Below are positions 8,309-17,212 of a DNA stretch of 38,173 nucleotides, piece by piece. Position 1 is the first letter of the stretch; every line of letters starts with the position of its first letter. Below the pieces are notes generated by a model, which saw only the letters and a program-made list of their open reading frames with translations, had not been told where the DNA came from and ran no database searches. The translations under genes and the position numbers were made by a program. This DNA is from Oscillospiraceae bacterium. Lineage in GTDB: Bacteria; Bacillota; Clostridia; UMGS1840. The DNA is taken from contig SVKD01000002.1 of NCBI GenBank assembly GCA_015068645.1, forward strand, positions 119,733 through 157,905. Reading direction: 5' to 3'.

Positions 8309-9823
8309 ATGGAATTTTTAAACTGGTTAACAGACTTTAACAGCAAAATCAATTCCTTCGTTTGGGGCAAAGGTTTGTATCTTCTGCTCTTAACAGGTGT
8401 TGTCATGACCTTAGTAACAGGGGTATTTCAGATTACCCATATTGGTCATTGGTTCTCCGAAACCTTGGGAAAACTCTTTTCCAAAGACGTTTCCGGGAAA
8501 GTAAAAGGAAAATCCATTTCTCAGTTTCAGGCACTTTGTACCGCGTTGGCTGCCACCATTGGTGTCGGTAATATTGCGGGGGTTGCCACTGCAATTGTTG
8601 CAGGGGGTCCCGGTGCGGTATTCTGGATGTGGATTGCTGCATTCTTCGGTATGATGACCAACTACTCCGAAAACGTGCTTGGTATTTTCTACCGCAGAAA
8701 AAACAAAGACGGCGAATGGTCCGGCGGTGCAATGTACTTCTTAGAAGATGGCCTGGGTAAGAAAAAAGGCTGCAAATGGCTTGGTAAAATCTTAGCAATT
8801 TTATTCAGTATCTTTGCAATTTTAGCATCCTTCGGTATCGGCGCAATGGGTCAGATTAACAAAATTGTTGTGAATATGGTCTCCGCGTTTGACATCCCTG
8901 CCTTGTCTTCTCACGTGCTGTATGAAGGTGTATCTGTTTACCATTTGGTAATTGGCATTGTGTTATTGGTAATTGCTGCTTTGATTATTATTGGCGGTTT
9001 AAAAAGAATTGCCGCTTTTGCAGAAAAAGTGGTACCTTTTATGGTAGTGCTCTTTGTGGTTGGCAGTGTTGCTGTAATTATTGCAAACTATCAGTTGATT
9101 GGCGCAGCATTTTCTGCCATCTTTAAATATGCGTTTAGTGTTCCTGCAGCACTTGGTGGTGTTAGCGGTATTGTGGTGAAAGACATTGTAACCCAGGGTT
9201 GCAAACGTGGGGTATTCTCCAACGAAGCAGGTCTTGGTTCTTCCGTAATGGTACATAGTAATTCCAACGTAAAAGAGCCTGTACGTCAGGGTCTCTGGGG
9301 TATTTTTGAAGTGTTTGCAGATACCATGGTTGTTTGTACAATGACCGCTCTGGTGGTATTAACCTCCGGTATGATTAACTTAGACACCGGTGCTTTGCAG
9401 GAAGGTATCACCGATGCCACTTTAGTTGCAAAAGCATTCAACGGTCTTTTTGGTATCTGGGGTGAACGTTTCATCGCCATTGCGATTTTGCTGTTTGCAT
9501 TCACTACCGTTTTAGGCTGGGATCACTACGGCTCCAAAGCGTGGGAATACTTATTCGGCGTAAAATCCAAAATGGTATATAAAATCCTGCATCTGGCAAC
9601 CATTTTTGCAGGTGCACTGCTCACTTCTTCCTTAGCTTGGGATATTTCCGACACCTTCAACGGTTTGATGATGGTGCCCAACTTGATTGGGGTATTGGCA
9701 CTGTCCGGTCTGGTTTATAAAATCACCAGAAACTATGTGGACAGAAAGCTAAAAGGAAAAGATGTAAAACCCATGCTTTCCGCATTCTCCGAAATTCAGG
9801 AAGAAATGGAAAAAGACCTGTAA
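8309..9823 (+). CDS. Alanine/glycine:cation (Na+) symporter, AGCS family
   Basis: A 504-aa polytopic membrane protein that imports alanine and/or glycine with sodium. Hallmarks are ALAATIGVGNIAGVATAI (about residues 78-95), GGPGAVFWMW, the GAMYFLEDGLG loop, CKRGVFSNEAGLGS and LFAFTTVLGW. About ten or eleven hydrophobic helices can be counted. The ribosome-binding site AAGGAAGGG precedes the ATG. The upstream tandem glycine riboswitch suggests glycine is a physiological substrate. It is a single-gene unit closed by a terminator at 9864. Confidence 0.95.
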   Translation: MEFLNWLTDFNSKINSFVWGKGLYLLLLTGVVMTLVTGVFQITHIGHWFSETLGKLFSKDVSGKVKGKSISQFQALCTALAATIGVGNIAGVATAIVAGGPGAVFWMWIAAFFGMMTNYSENVLGIFYRRKNKDGEWSGGAMYFLEDGLGKKKGCKWLGKILAILFSIFAILASFGIGAMGQINKIVVNMVSAFDIPALSSHVLYEGVSVYHLVIGIVLLVIAALIIIGGLKRIAAFAEKVVPFMVVLFVVGSVAVIIANYQLIGAAFSAIFKYAFSVPAALGGVSGIVVKDIVTQGCKRGVFSNEAGLGSSVMVHSNSNVKEPVRQGLWGIFEVFADTMVVCTMTALVVLTSGMINLDTGALQEGITDATLVAKAFNGLFGIWGERFIAIAILLFAFTTVLGWDHYGSKAWEYLFGVKSKMVYKILHLATIFAGALLTSSLAWDISDTFNGLMMVPNLIGVLALSGLVYKITRNYVDRKLKGKDVKPMLSAFSEIQEEMEKDL

Positions 9824-9863
9824 GGTTTTGTATCGGATAATCTCATTTTCCTTATTGCAGAAG

Positions 9864-9895
9864 ACAGTCTTTCATTTTTTGGAAGGCTGTTTTTT
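9864..9895 (+). terminator. Intrinsic terminator after the AGCS symporter
   Basis: ACAGTCTTTC and GGAAGGCTGT pair around an ATTTTTT loop, followed by a T run. Confidence 0.8.
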
Positions 9896-9922
9896 GCTTT
9901 TTTTGATATTTTTGTGATTTTC

Positions 9923-9951
9923 TTGACTTTAAAAAATCGATTTGTTATAAT
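9923..9951 (+). promoter_or_regulatory. Sigma-A promoter for trkA-trkH
   Basis: TTGACT (9923-9928) and TATAAT (9946-9951) with a 17-base spacer, 47 bases before the trkA ATG. Confidence 0.85.
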
Positions 9952-9998
9952 GTATAATGAGGTAGCTTAATACAACAGTATAAAAATGAGGCGAATTT

Positions 9999-11360
9999 AT
10001 GAATATTATTATCGTGGGCTTAGGAAGAGTCGGTCAGAAGTTGGCAGAACGTTTAAGCTCGGAAAAAGAACATTCTATCACGGTGGTTGATTTAAAACAG
10101 TCTGTGCTCTCAGACACCGTAAATTCCTATGATGTGATGGGGATTACGGGAAGTGGGGCAAGCATAGAGGTTTTAGAGGAAGCAGGTATCAAAAAAGCAG
10201 ATATTTTGATTGCCGTAACCAATTCGGATGAACTAAATCTTTTAACCTGCTTTATTGCCAGAAAATTAAGTCACGTAAGTACCATTGCCAGAGTGAGAAA
10301 TCCGGAATATAAAGAAGAAATTCAGCTCTTCCAGGAAGATTTGGGCCTTGCTATGATTATCAATCCTGAGCTGATTGCCGCCCGGGAAATGGCAAGATTG
10401 CTTCGATTCCCCTCTGCGGTGCAGATTGATACCTTTGCCAAGGGCAGAGTGGAAATTTTAAAATTTAAAATTTCTGAAAAATCGCCTCTTTGTAATTTAA
10501 AACTGATGGAAATTCCCCAAAGACAGTTGGGCGGCAATATCTTGATTTGCGGCGTTGAACGTGGGGAAGAAGCCTTTATTCCCGGTGGTGACTTTATGTT
10601 AAAAGCAGGGGATTATGTCAGCATTGTTGGCACTGTGCACGATGCCACTCAGTTTTTCAAAAAAATCGGATTAAAAACCGGTAAAGTGAAAAACACCATG
10701 ATTGTGGGCGGCGGCGAAACTGCGGTTTATCTTGCCCATCTGCTCATAAAAGCCGGGATAGACGTTAAAATTCTTGAGCAGGATTTTAAACGTTGCGATG
10801 AATTATGCACCATTGTGCCAAAAGCAACCATCATTCACGGAGACGGCACCGAAAACCGTCTGCTTTTGGAAGAAGGGGTTGATTCCACAGAATCCTTTGT
10901 GGCGTTAACCAATCTGGATGAAGCCAACGTGATGCTGTCTTTATATGTAAAAACCCGTACTGAGGGTAAAATCATCACCAAAATCAACCGTACTGCTTAC
11001 GATGAAGTTATCAGCAATTTAGGTCTTGATACCGTGATTTATCCCAAAGATATTACGGCGGAATATATTTTACGATTTGTCCGTGCGAAAAACAACTCCA
11101 TCGGCAGCAATATTGAAACCATGCACGAGATTTTAGATGGCAAAGCAGAAGCATTGGAATTTAACATCTTAGAAAATGCTCCCATTGCCAACAAAACTTT
11201 AGAAACCCTTTCCATCAAACCCGGTGTGTTAATTGCCTGTATCAACCGTCAGGGCAACATTATCACTCCCCGCGGAAAAGATATGCTGCTCCCGGGAGAC
11301 ACCGTGATTGTGGTAACCGCTCATAAGGGCTTTAACGATATCAGCGATATTTTAAGATAG
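9999..11360 (+). CDS. trkA: Trk potassium uptake system, NAD-binding regulatory protein TrkA
   Basis: Peripheral cytosolic regulator that binds NAD(H) and gates the TrkH potassium channel. The 453-aa chain has the duplicated RCK layout. The first Rossmann domain starts IIIVGLGRVGQKLAERL (residues 3-19), with TGSGAS and AVTNSDE loops, followed by a RCK_C domain to about residue 220. The second Rossmann domain starts MIVGGGETAVYLA (about 228-240) and is followed by a second RCK_C domain to the end. trkH begins 10 bases downstream, so this is an operon. Confidence 0.96.
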   Translation: MNIIIVGLGRVGQKLAERLSSEKEHSITVVDLKQSVLSDTVNSYDVMGITGSGASIEVLEEAGIKKADILIAVTNSDELNLLTCFIARKLSHVSTIARVRNPEYKEEIQLFQEDLGLAMIINPELIAAREMARLLRFPSAVQIDTFAKGRVEILKFKISEKSPLCNLKLMEIPQRQLGGNILICGVERGEEAFIPGGDFMLKAGDYVSIVGTVHDATQFFKKIGLKTGKVKNTMIVGGGETAVYLAHLLIKAGIDVKILEQDFKRCDELCTIVPKATIIHGDGTENRLLLEEGVDSTESFVALTNLDEANVMLSLYVKTRTEGKIITKINRTAYDEVISNLGLDTVIYPKDITAEYILRFVRAKNNSIGSNIETMHEILDGKAEALEFNILENAPIANKTLETLSIKPGVLIACINRQGNIITPRGKDMLLPGDTVIVVTAHKGFNDISDILR

Positions 11361-11370
11361 AAGGATTATT

Positions 11371-12810
11371 ATGAATTATAAAATCATTCTGAACACCTTG
11401 GGTTGGGTGGTCAACTTTGAAGGAATCTGTATGATTCTGCCTTTTCTTTGCAGTTTAGGCTTTGGGGAGCAGAATCCCTTCCTCTTTCTCTTTTGTATGG
11501 GAATTTGTCTGTTGGTTGGGATTCCCCTCACGTTAATTCGTTCCAAAGAAAAGAATATGTTTGCCAAGGAAGGCTTCGTTACTGTGGCACTGTCTTGGAT
11601 TCTTTTAAGTATTTTCGGGTCGATCCCCTTTTATTTATCGGGAGAAATCCCCTTGTTTACCGATGCACTTTTTGAAACCGCCTCCGGCTTTACCACCACC
11701 GGTGCATCCATTCTGCCTGATGTGGAAGCATTACCAAAATCCCTGTTGTTCTGGCGTAGCTTCACCCATTGGATTGGCGGAATGGGGGTTATCGTATTTT
11801 TGGTGGCGCTTCTGCCCTTATCCGGCGGAGACAACATGCATCTGCTTCGTGCGGAAAGCCCCGGACATTCGGTTGGAAAATTAGTGCCTCACGTGAAGAA
11901 TACCGCCAAAATTCTATACAGCATCTACTTAGGACTCACCCTGACACAGTTTGCTTTGCTGATGTGTGACCCCGGGATGGACTGGTTTACTGCCATCACC
12001 CTAACCTTCGGCACTGCAGGTACCGGCGGATTTTCCGTTTTAAATTCGGGATGTGCATCTTATTCCCCCTATATTCAGTGGATATTGACGGCATTTATGT
12101 TGATTTTCGGGGTGGATTTCGCCTTTTATTATTGCATCTTGATGCGTCGGTATAAAACGGCATTCTCCATGGAAGAAGTACGCACTTACTTATTCATTGT
12201 GATAGCGGCAATTGCACTGGTTTGTCTGAATATTTTCCACATGGTGGGCAACACTGCAGATACCGTCCGTTACAGTGCCTTTCAGGTGGCATCTATCATT
12301 ACCACCACGGGGTATTCTACTGTGGACTTTAATCTCTGGCCCCAGTTATCCCAGATGATTTTAGTTGCACTGATGTTTGTGGGTGCCTGTGCAGGCAGTA
12401 CCGGTGGCGGTATCAAAGTATCTCGTGTGCTGGTGCTCTTTAAAAGTGTGTTAAAAGAAATCAGGGTACTCACTCATCCCAAATGTACCACGAAAGTGAA
12501 ATTAAACGGACGTCCCTTGGAGCATGAAACCCTTCGTGGAATCACCGTGTTCTTTATTGCATACATTTTAATTTTTGCTTTGGCGCTGTTTGTGATTTGT
12601 CTGGATAATTTTGATTTTACCACCAATTTTACTGCTGTTGTAGCAACGTTTAGCAATATCGGTCCCGGTCTGGCAGGAGTTGGACCTACTTCCAACTTCT
12701 CCTGTTATTCTCCCTTTTCCACCTTGGTGCTCACCTTGGTGATGCTCACGGGCAGACTGGAAATTTTCCCGATGTTGGTGTTATTTTCCACTAAAACCTG
12801 GAAACGATAA
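11371..12810 (+). CDS. trkH: Trk potassium uptake system, membrane subunit TrkH
   Basis: Potassium-translocating integral membrane subunit of 479 aa. Four imperfect pore-loop repeats are visible with the conserved filter glycines: ASGFTTTGAS (repeat 1), TAGTGGFS (repeat 2), ITTTGYST (repeat 3) and FSNIGPGL (repeat 4). The block THWIGGMGVIVF following the first filter is typical of TrkH/KtrB. It forms a transcription unit with trkA, its gating partner. The downstream SEDS gene begins 37 bases later and may be co-transcribed. Confidence 0.96.
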   Translation: MNYKIILNTLGWVVNFEGICMILPFLCSLGFGEQNPFLFLFCMGICLLVGIPLTLIRSKEKNMFAKEGFVTVALSWILLSIFGSIPFYLSGEIPLFTDALFETASGFTTTGASILPDVEALPKSLLFWRSFTHWIGGMGVIVFLVALLPLSGGDNMHLLRAESPGHSVGKLVPHVKNTAKILYSIYLGLTLTQFALLMCDPGMDWFTAITLTFGTAGTGGFSVLNSGCASYSPYIQWILTAFMLIFGVDFAFYYCILMRRYKTAFSMEEVRTYLFIVIAAIALVCLNIFHMVGNTADTVRYSAFQVASIITTTGYSTVDFNLWPQLSQMILVALMFVGACAGSTGGGIKVSRVLVLFKSVLKEIRVLTHPKCTTKVKLNGRPLEHETLRGITVFFIAYILIFALALFVICLDNFDFTTNFTAVVATFSNIGPGLAGVGPTSNFSCYSPFSTLVLTLVMLTGRLEIFPMLVLFSTKTWKR

Positions 12811-12847
12811 ATTTCGTGGGAATTCCCCACAGATATGAGGAAACTAT

Positions 12848-13960
12848 ATGGAAAAATTTCGGCAAATTTTAAAAAGTTTGGATATGCCTTTGCTGAGTGC
12901 CGTGTGTATTTTATGTATCATCGGTATCTTTTTGGTGTCTTCTGCCACCGCATCTCTGGTTGGCGGTGACACGCAGGTAATGATTCAGGCAGGCTCCTTC
13001 ATAGTAGGATTGATTTGTTGCCTGTTTTTAGCCTTTATGGATTATGAATTTTTGGCTTCCAAATACCTTTATATCATCGGAATTGATGTGTTCTTGCTGT
13101 TGCTGGTGCTTTTCATCGGTACCGGTGCTGAAGAAGTGGGCGGAAACAGCTGGATTCGCTTTGGTCCCATTGGGATTCAACCGGCAGAAATTGTAAAAAT
13201 TGGCTTTATTTTATCCTTCGGCTTCCAGCTTGATAAATATAAAGAACGTATCAATGACCCCAAAGTGGTTCTGTGTGCATTTGCACATATTGCAGTACTG
13301 GTAGCATTGGTAATGATGCAACCTGACTTTGGGACAACTATGGTCTTTGTTGCCATCTTCCTTGCGTTGATTTTTGTGGCGAAAATCAGCTGGAAATACC
13401 TGGTAGGACTGGCAGGCGCCGTTGCTGTCACCATCCCCGTGCTATGGTTGTTTGTTTTTAAAGACTATCAGAAAAACCGTATTTTAACCTTCTTAAATCC
13501 GGAGCTGGACACTCAGATGTCCGGTTATCAGGTAATGCAGTCCAAAACTGCCGTAGGCGCCGGACAACTCTTCGGTCAAGGTCCTTACAAAGGTATTTTA
13601 ACCCAGAATAACTTCCTTCCTGCCAAACACACCGACTTTATCTATGCAGTTGCCTGTGAAGAATTCGGTTTTTTGGGCGGAATCATCATTTTGGCACTGA
13701 TTTGCTTTATTGTGTTCCGTTGTTTCTATATCGGCTACAACGCCAAAGACCACTTGGGTGCTTTCATTTCCATCGGCGTTGGTACTATGTTCTTAGTCCA
13801 ATCCTTTGAAAACATCGGTATGACCATCGGTTTAACTCCCGTCACCGGCATTACCTTGCCCTTCTTAAGCTACGGCGGCTCCTCCATGGTTACCAACTTA
13901 ATTGCCATCGGACTGGTACTAAACGTCAAAATGAAAAATAAAAACCTATCTTTTATATAG
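12848..13960 (+). CDS. rodA: SEDS peptidoglycan glycosyltransferase, RodA type
   Basis: A 370-aa membrane protein of the RodA/FtsW/SpoVE family, which polymerises lipid II into glycan strands with a partner class B PBP. About ten membrane helices are visible. Diagnostic blocks are NSWIRFGPIGIQPAE (residues about 98-112), the extracellular loop containing GQGPYKG and LPAKHTDFIYAVACEEFGF with the catalytic-region aspartate, and LPFLSYGGSS near the C-terminus. The sequence favours RodA (elongation) over FtsW, but SpoVE cannot be excluded. No PBP2 or MreBCD genes are adjacent, which is unusual for rodA; here it follows potassium-transport genes. Confidence 0.88.
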   Translation: MEKFRQILKSLDMPLLSAVCILCIIGIFLVSSATASLVGGDTQVMIQAGSFIVGLICCLFLAFMDYEFLASKYLYIIGIDVFLLLLVLFIGTGAEEVGGNSWIRFGPIGIQPAEIVKIGFILSFGFQLDKYKERINDPKVVLCAFAHIAVLVALVMMQPDFGTTMVFVAIFLALIFVAKISWKYLVGLAGAVAVTIPVLWLFVFKDYQKNRILTFLNPELDTQMSGYQVMQSKTAVGAGQLFGQGPYKGILTQNNFLPAKHTDFIYAVACEEFGFLGGIIILALICFIVFRCFYIGYNAKDHLGAFISIGVGTMFLVQSFENIGMTIGLTPVTGITLPFLSYGGSSMVTNLIAIGLVLNVKMKNKNLSFI

Positions 13961-14310
13961 GTAGGGGCTTGAAAAACCGCGCCTTTCCGTCTTTACGTTC
14001 ACTTGCGTACACTCGGTACGCGGCGTTCTCTGAAAGAGCGGAAATGCATCTGTTTTTTCGCGCCCTATTGTATGAAGGTGGGGGTTTGAAAATCTTCCTC
14101 TAACCCAAAAACCTCATCGCTCGGCGTACACTCGGTACGCCTTCGGATGACCCCTTCGGGCTCGGTTTTTGAGTTATAGATTGATTTTCTTCACCCGATT
14201 GTATGGAGGTGTGGGCTAATAAAACAGCACCTTTCCGCTTTTACGTTCACTTGCGTACACTCGGGTACGCGGCGTTCTCTGAAAGAGAGCAAATGCATCT
14301 GTTTTGCTTT
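13961..14310. repeat. Intergenic repeat cluster with a 75-bp direct duplication
   Basis: No gene is seen. Two nearly identical 75-base units (13982-14056 and 14230-14305) share CCTTTCCG, TTTTACGTTCACTT, a GCGTAC/GTACGC hairpin, GGCGTTCTCTGAAAGAG and AAATGCATCTGTTTT. A related unit lies between them (14110-14160) with its own GCGTACACTCGGTACGC hairpin and CTTCGG. Short GTATGAAGGTG/GTATGGAGGTG spacers separate the units. Confidence 0.8.
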
Positions 14311-14314
14311 TGAA

Positions 14315-14344
14315 AAGACGGAATTGGAAAATTCCGTCTTTTTT
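14315..14344 (+). terminator. Intrinsic terminator upstream of guaA
   Basis: AAGACGGAATT (14315-14325) pairs perfectly with AATTCCGTCTT (14330-14340) across a GGAA loop, followed by T's. It probably ends the rodA transcript after the repeat cluster. Confidence 0.85.
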
Positions 14345-14379
14345 CATAAATTTTTTTCTAAAAACTTATGAATAACTAC

Positions 14380-14408
14380 TTGAAAATCAGAAAAAACTAT
14401 GTTACAAT
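14380..14408 (+). promoter_or_regulatory. Sigma-A promoter for guaA
   Basis: TTGAAA (14380-14385) and TACAAT (14403-14408) are spaced by 17 bases. No purine riboswitch core was seen in the 40-base leader. Confidence 0.7.
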
Positions 14409-14450
14409 TAAGAATCATATTATTTGAAATGACATTTTAGGAGGGATATT

Positions 14451-15452
14451 ATGGATACCAACAAAAGACCCGATACCATGGAACGTATCACCACAAAAGA
14501 ACTGGCAGACAAATTTATCGCAGAGCAGGTTGCCCTTGTTCAGCAGCAGGTAGGCGATAAAAAGGTTCTGTTGGCTTTATCCGGCGGTGTAGACAGTTCT
14601 GTTGTGGCAGCGCTGTTAATCAAAGCCATCGGCAAACAGTTAGTTTGTGTGCACGTAAATCACGGTTTGATGAGAAAAGGCGAATCGGAAGATGTTATCG
14701 AAGTGTTCCGCAATCAGATGGATGCCAACTTGATTTATGTGGATGCTACCGACCGTTTCTTAGATTTACTGGCAGGAGTTTCTGACCCTGAGAAAAAACG
14801 TAAAATCATCGGTGGCGAATTTATCAAGGTGTTTGATGAAGAAGCAGCCAAACTGGAAGGTATTGAGTTTTTGGCACAGGGTACCATTTATCCCGATATT
14901 TTAGAAAGCATCAAAGCGGCAGAAAGCGGCAAACCCGTAAAAAGCCATCACAATGTTGGGGGCTTACCCGACGATATGGCAATGGAACTGGTTGAACCCG
15001 TGAAACTGCTCTTTAAAGACGAAGTTCGTGTGGTTGGGGAAGCGTTAGGTCTGCCCCACGCTATGGTATACCGTCAGCCCTTCCCGGGTCCCGGACTGGG
15101 CGTTCGTTGCTTAGGTGCTATCACTCGTGACAGACTGCACGCATTAAGAGAAGCAGACGCCATCTTAAGAGAAGAATTCGATAAATGCGGACTGGCAGAA
15201 ACCGTTTGGCAGTACTTTATTTCTGTGCCCGATATGAAGAGCGTTGGCGTGCGTAACGAAATGCGTTATGAAGGCTGGCCTGCAATCATCCGTGCGGTAA
15301 ACACCGTAGATGCTATGACAGCCACCATCGAAGAAATCCCCTACGAAGTGCTTCATAAAATCACTGCGCGTATCACCTCCGAAGTGGAAGGTATTAACCG
15401 CGTTCTTTTCGACTTAACTCCCAAGCCGACCGGCACCATCGAGTGGGAATAA
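14451..15452 (+). CDS. guaA: GMP synthetase ATP-pyrophosphatase subunit (lacks glutaminase domain)
   Basis: Adenylates XMP and aminates it to GMP in guanine nucleotide synthesis. The PP-loop SGGVDSS is at residues 44-50, followed by the GuaA blocks HVNHGLMRKGE, LAQGTIYPDILES, KSHHNVGGLP and RQPFPGPGLGVRCLG. The C-terminus TGTIEWE is the canonical GMP synthase end and forms the dimerisation/XMP site. Most bacterial GuaA proteins are about 510-525 aa with an N-terminal class I glutamine amidotransferase; this one, 333 aa, starts directly at the pyrophosphatase. A terminator, repeats and a good promoter and ribosome-binding site (GGAGGG) lie upstream, so this is not a lost exon. A separate GuaAa-like amidotransferase must act in trans or ammonia is used. 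Confidence 0.94.
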   Translation: MDTNKRPDTMERITTKELADKFIAEQVALVQQQVGDKKVLLALSGGVDSSVVAALLIKAIGKQLVCVHVNHGLMRKGESEDVIEVFRNQMDANLIYVDATDRFLDLLAGVSDPEKKRKIIGGEFIKVFDEEAAKLEGIEFLAQGTIYPDILESIKAAESGKPVKSHHNVGGLPDDMAMELVEPVKLLFKDEVRVVGEALGLPHAMVYRQPFPGPGLGVRCLGAITRDRLHALREADAILREEFDKCGLAETVWQYFISVPDMKSVGVRNEMRYEGWPAIIRAVNTVDAMTATIEEIPYEVLHKITARITSEVEGINRVLFDLTPKPTGTIEWE

Positions 15453-15466
15453 TATTATAATCAAAA

Positions 15467-15492
15467 AGCCCTTAGCGATAAGGGCTTTTTTT
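15467..15492 (+). terminator. Intrinsic terminator after guaA
   Basis: AGCCCTTA (15467-15474) pairs with TAAGGGCT (15479-15486) across a GCGA loop, followed by seven T. Confidence 0.9.
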
Positions 15493-15539
15493 AAACTGAA
15501 AAACTATCAAATTTTATAACGGAAAAGAGGTTTTACAGA

Positions 15540-16661
15540 ATGAAAAAAATGAAGAAAATCTTAGCGTTACTTGTTTGTTTTATGATGATGTTCTCTTGTG
15601 CATCTTTGGTTTCGGCTACCACCTACTCAGACGCACAAGCTGCAGAGCAATTGTTGGTTGATTTTTGCAATCAAAATGGTTTGGATCCTCAATATGGAAG
15701 CCATGATGCAGAAACACTTCTGGCAGACCTTAATTATGACGGCATTCCGGAATTGTTATTTTCCGAGTCCATCCCGGATTACGGTCTGACGGTGTATCAG
15801 GTAAAAAACAATCAGGTGGTGGAACTCCCCAATAAAATCACAACCAGACCGGAAAGAGGAGAAAATGACATTGAGCTTCTGATGGACGATACCGGAGCGT
15901 TAAGTTTTTATTTCTTTTATCGTAAGCCTGCCTTTGAAATGGGAGAGACTGATTCTTTAGAGCACGTGATTTACAGTTGGTCAGAAAGTGGCTTAACTCC
16001 CACTCAATATTTGGGTTATTTTGAATATATGGGTTCTTCCGGCTTGGTTCAGGAATATACCACCGATGTCCGTGCAGATTCCAACCCGTACCTTGCTAAA
16101 ATCCCGACCGACTTTTCCCTGTTCAGCGAGAAAAATAATGAATACTATGAGAAAACGGCTCTGTATAGCGTGTGGAGATGGAGCTGGATGAGTTCCATTA
16201 TGCAGCCGGTGGGGCTCACCGATATCTGGAATATACAGAAAGAACGGTATTTTAGAAAATCTGCAGACTCAGAAAACTATGCAATTTTGCAAATCGGAAA
16301 TCCTATGATGAATGTCTTTGGCACCTTCAAATCCATTGACGGAGAAAACGGTACTGCTCCCATGATTTTAAATGGCAGAACCATGATTCCCGTTCGGGCA
16401 GTTGTGGAAGAAATGGGCGGAAGCGTAGCCTGGGATGGAGAAACCCGGACGGTAACTCTTTCCGGCAAGGGAATTACTCTGGAATTGGTAATCGACAGCA
16501 CCACTGCTTATGTCAACGGTGTTCCTCAGACGTTGGATGTGGCACCTGTTATTCAAAATAACAGAACCATGTTCCCTGCCCGTTTTATTGCGGAAAGCTT
16601 CGGTTATTCTGTTGCGTGGAATGAAATTCCCCGGGCGGTTGTAATCACTGGCACAAATTAG
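15540..16661 (+). CDS. Secreted protein with C-terminal copper-amine-oxidase-type stalk domain
   Basis: 373 aa. A signal peptide (MKKMKKILALLVCFMMMFSC, cleavage probably near residue 27, after VSA) directs export. Residues about 30-250 form a domain I do not recognise; it includes an acidic segment with the FG-GAP/EF-hand-like pattern LADLNYDGIPELLF and an aromatic-rich stretch. Residues about 262-371 are the stalk fold (copper amine oxidase N-terminal domain-like), with the repeated pattern NGRTMIPVRAVVEEMGGSVAWD and NNRTMFPARFIAESFGYSVAW. In Clostridia such domains are common on cell-surface proteins and do not imply amine oxidase activity. It is monocistronic, between two terminators. Function unknown. 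Confidence 0.85.
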   Translation: MKKMKKILALLVCFMMMFSCASLVSATTYSDAQAAEQLLVDFCNQNGLDPQYGSHDAETLLADLNYDGIPELLFSESIPDYGLTVYQVKNNQVVELPNKITTRPERGENDIELLMDDTGALSFYFFYRKPAFEMGETDSLEHVIYSWSESGLTPTQYLGYFEYMGSSGLVQEYTTDVRADSNPYLAKIPTDFSLFSEKNNEYYEKTALYSVWRWSWMSSIMQPVGLTDIWNIQKERYFRKSADSENYAILQIGNPMMNVFGTFKSIDGENGTAPMILNGRTMIPVRAVVEEMGGSVAWDGETRTVTLSGKGITLELVIDSTTAYVNGVPQTLDVAPVIQNNRTMFPARFIAESFGYSVAWNEIPRAVVITGTN

Positions 16662-16680
16662 TCTCAGTAATGAAACGATA

Positions 16681-16710
16681 AAAAAGCATCGGCATTGCCG
16701 ATGCTTTTTT
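16681..16710. terminator. Bidirectional terminator between convergent genes
   Basis: AAAAAGCATCGGC and GCCGATGCTTTTTT form a near-perfect stem with A and T runs at both ends. It lies between the plus-strand stalk-domain gene and the minus-strand zinc-ribbon gene and can serve both. Confidence 0.9.
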
Positions 16711-16712
16711 CG

Positions 16713-17099
16713 TTATTGTTGTTTGTTTTTCAGAAATTCAATGGTATTTTGCCATAATTTAATTGTATGCTTTGAAATTAAGATGCTAAGCAGGAGAGGT
16801 ACACTAATTACTGCATATCCGAGTAAGACTGCAATAGCTCCTAAGAAAAAATCCTCGGGATTATACCACCAGTAGTGAAATGCATCCATCACAAGTGAAC
16901 CAATCCATATGGTTGCGAATAAAGTAAGTGCTCCAAACGAAATCCAAGCGAAAATCTGCCAAAATTTATGGTGTTTTATCACTTTTTTCAGTTGTTCTTG
17001 CAATAAATCCACCTTGGAATGTTGGGTAGGCATTTGATATCCACATATAGGGCAAAACGGGGTTTCGCAGTTCGTGCGGCATTTGGGACAAGTCCACAT
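16713..17099 (-). CDS. Small zinc-ribbon membrane protein, function unknown
   Basis: 128 aa. The N-terminus MWTCPKCRTNCETPFCPICG is a treble-clef/zinc-ribbon motif with C4, C7, C16 and C19. A short basic amphipathic helix (residues 30-46) follows, then two membrane helices (about 48-72 and 84-108) and a short charged tail. The layout recalls the zinc-ribbon membrane proteins of the 24-31 kb cluster, but the sequence is different, and it lacks the GxW domain and the AGDL end. AAAGGA precedes the ATG. It is a single gene with no informative neighbour. Confidence 0.75.
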   Translation of the reverse strand: MWTCPKCRTNCETPFCPICGYQMPTQHSKVDLLQEQLKKVIKHHKFWQIFAWISFGALTLFATIWIGSLVMDAFHYWWYNPEDFFLGAIAVLLGYAVISVPLLLSILISKHTIKLWQNTIEFLKNKQQ

Positions 17100-17212
17100 A
17101 GCTAAAGGGTCCTTTCAGAATCATTAAATTTTGTATCTTAAGAATAGTATAGCACAAGAAATGCTTCCTGTCAATCGGGATAAATTCGATGGTTCTCATC
17201 CATCTTTTACAA

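Noticed and set aside
14345-14450. Purine riboswitch upstream of guaA
   Set aside because: The leader after the promoter is about 40 bases, too short, and lacks the conserved three-way-junction core.
15540-16661. Copper amine oxidase enzyme
   Set aside because: Only the small stalk-type repeat is present; the catalytic domain with the topaquinone tyrosine is absent.
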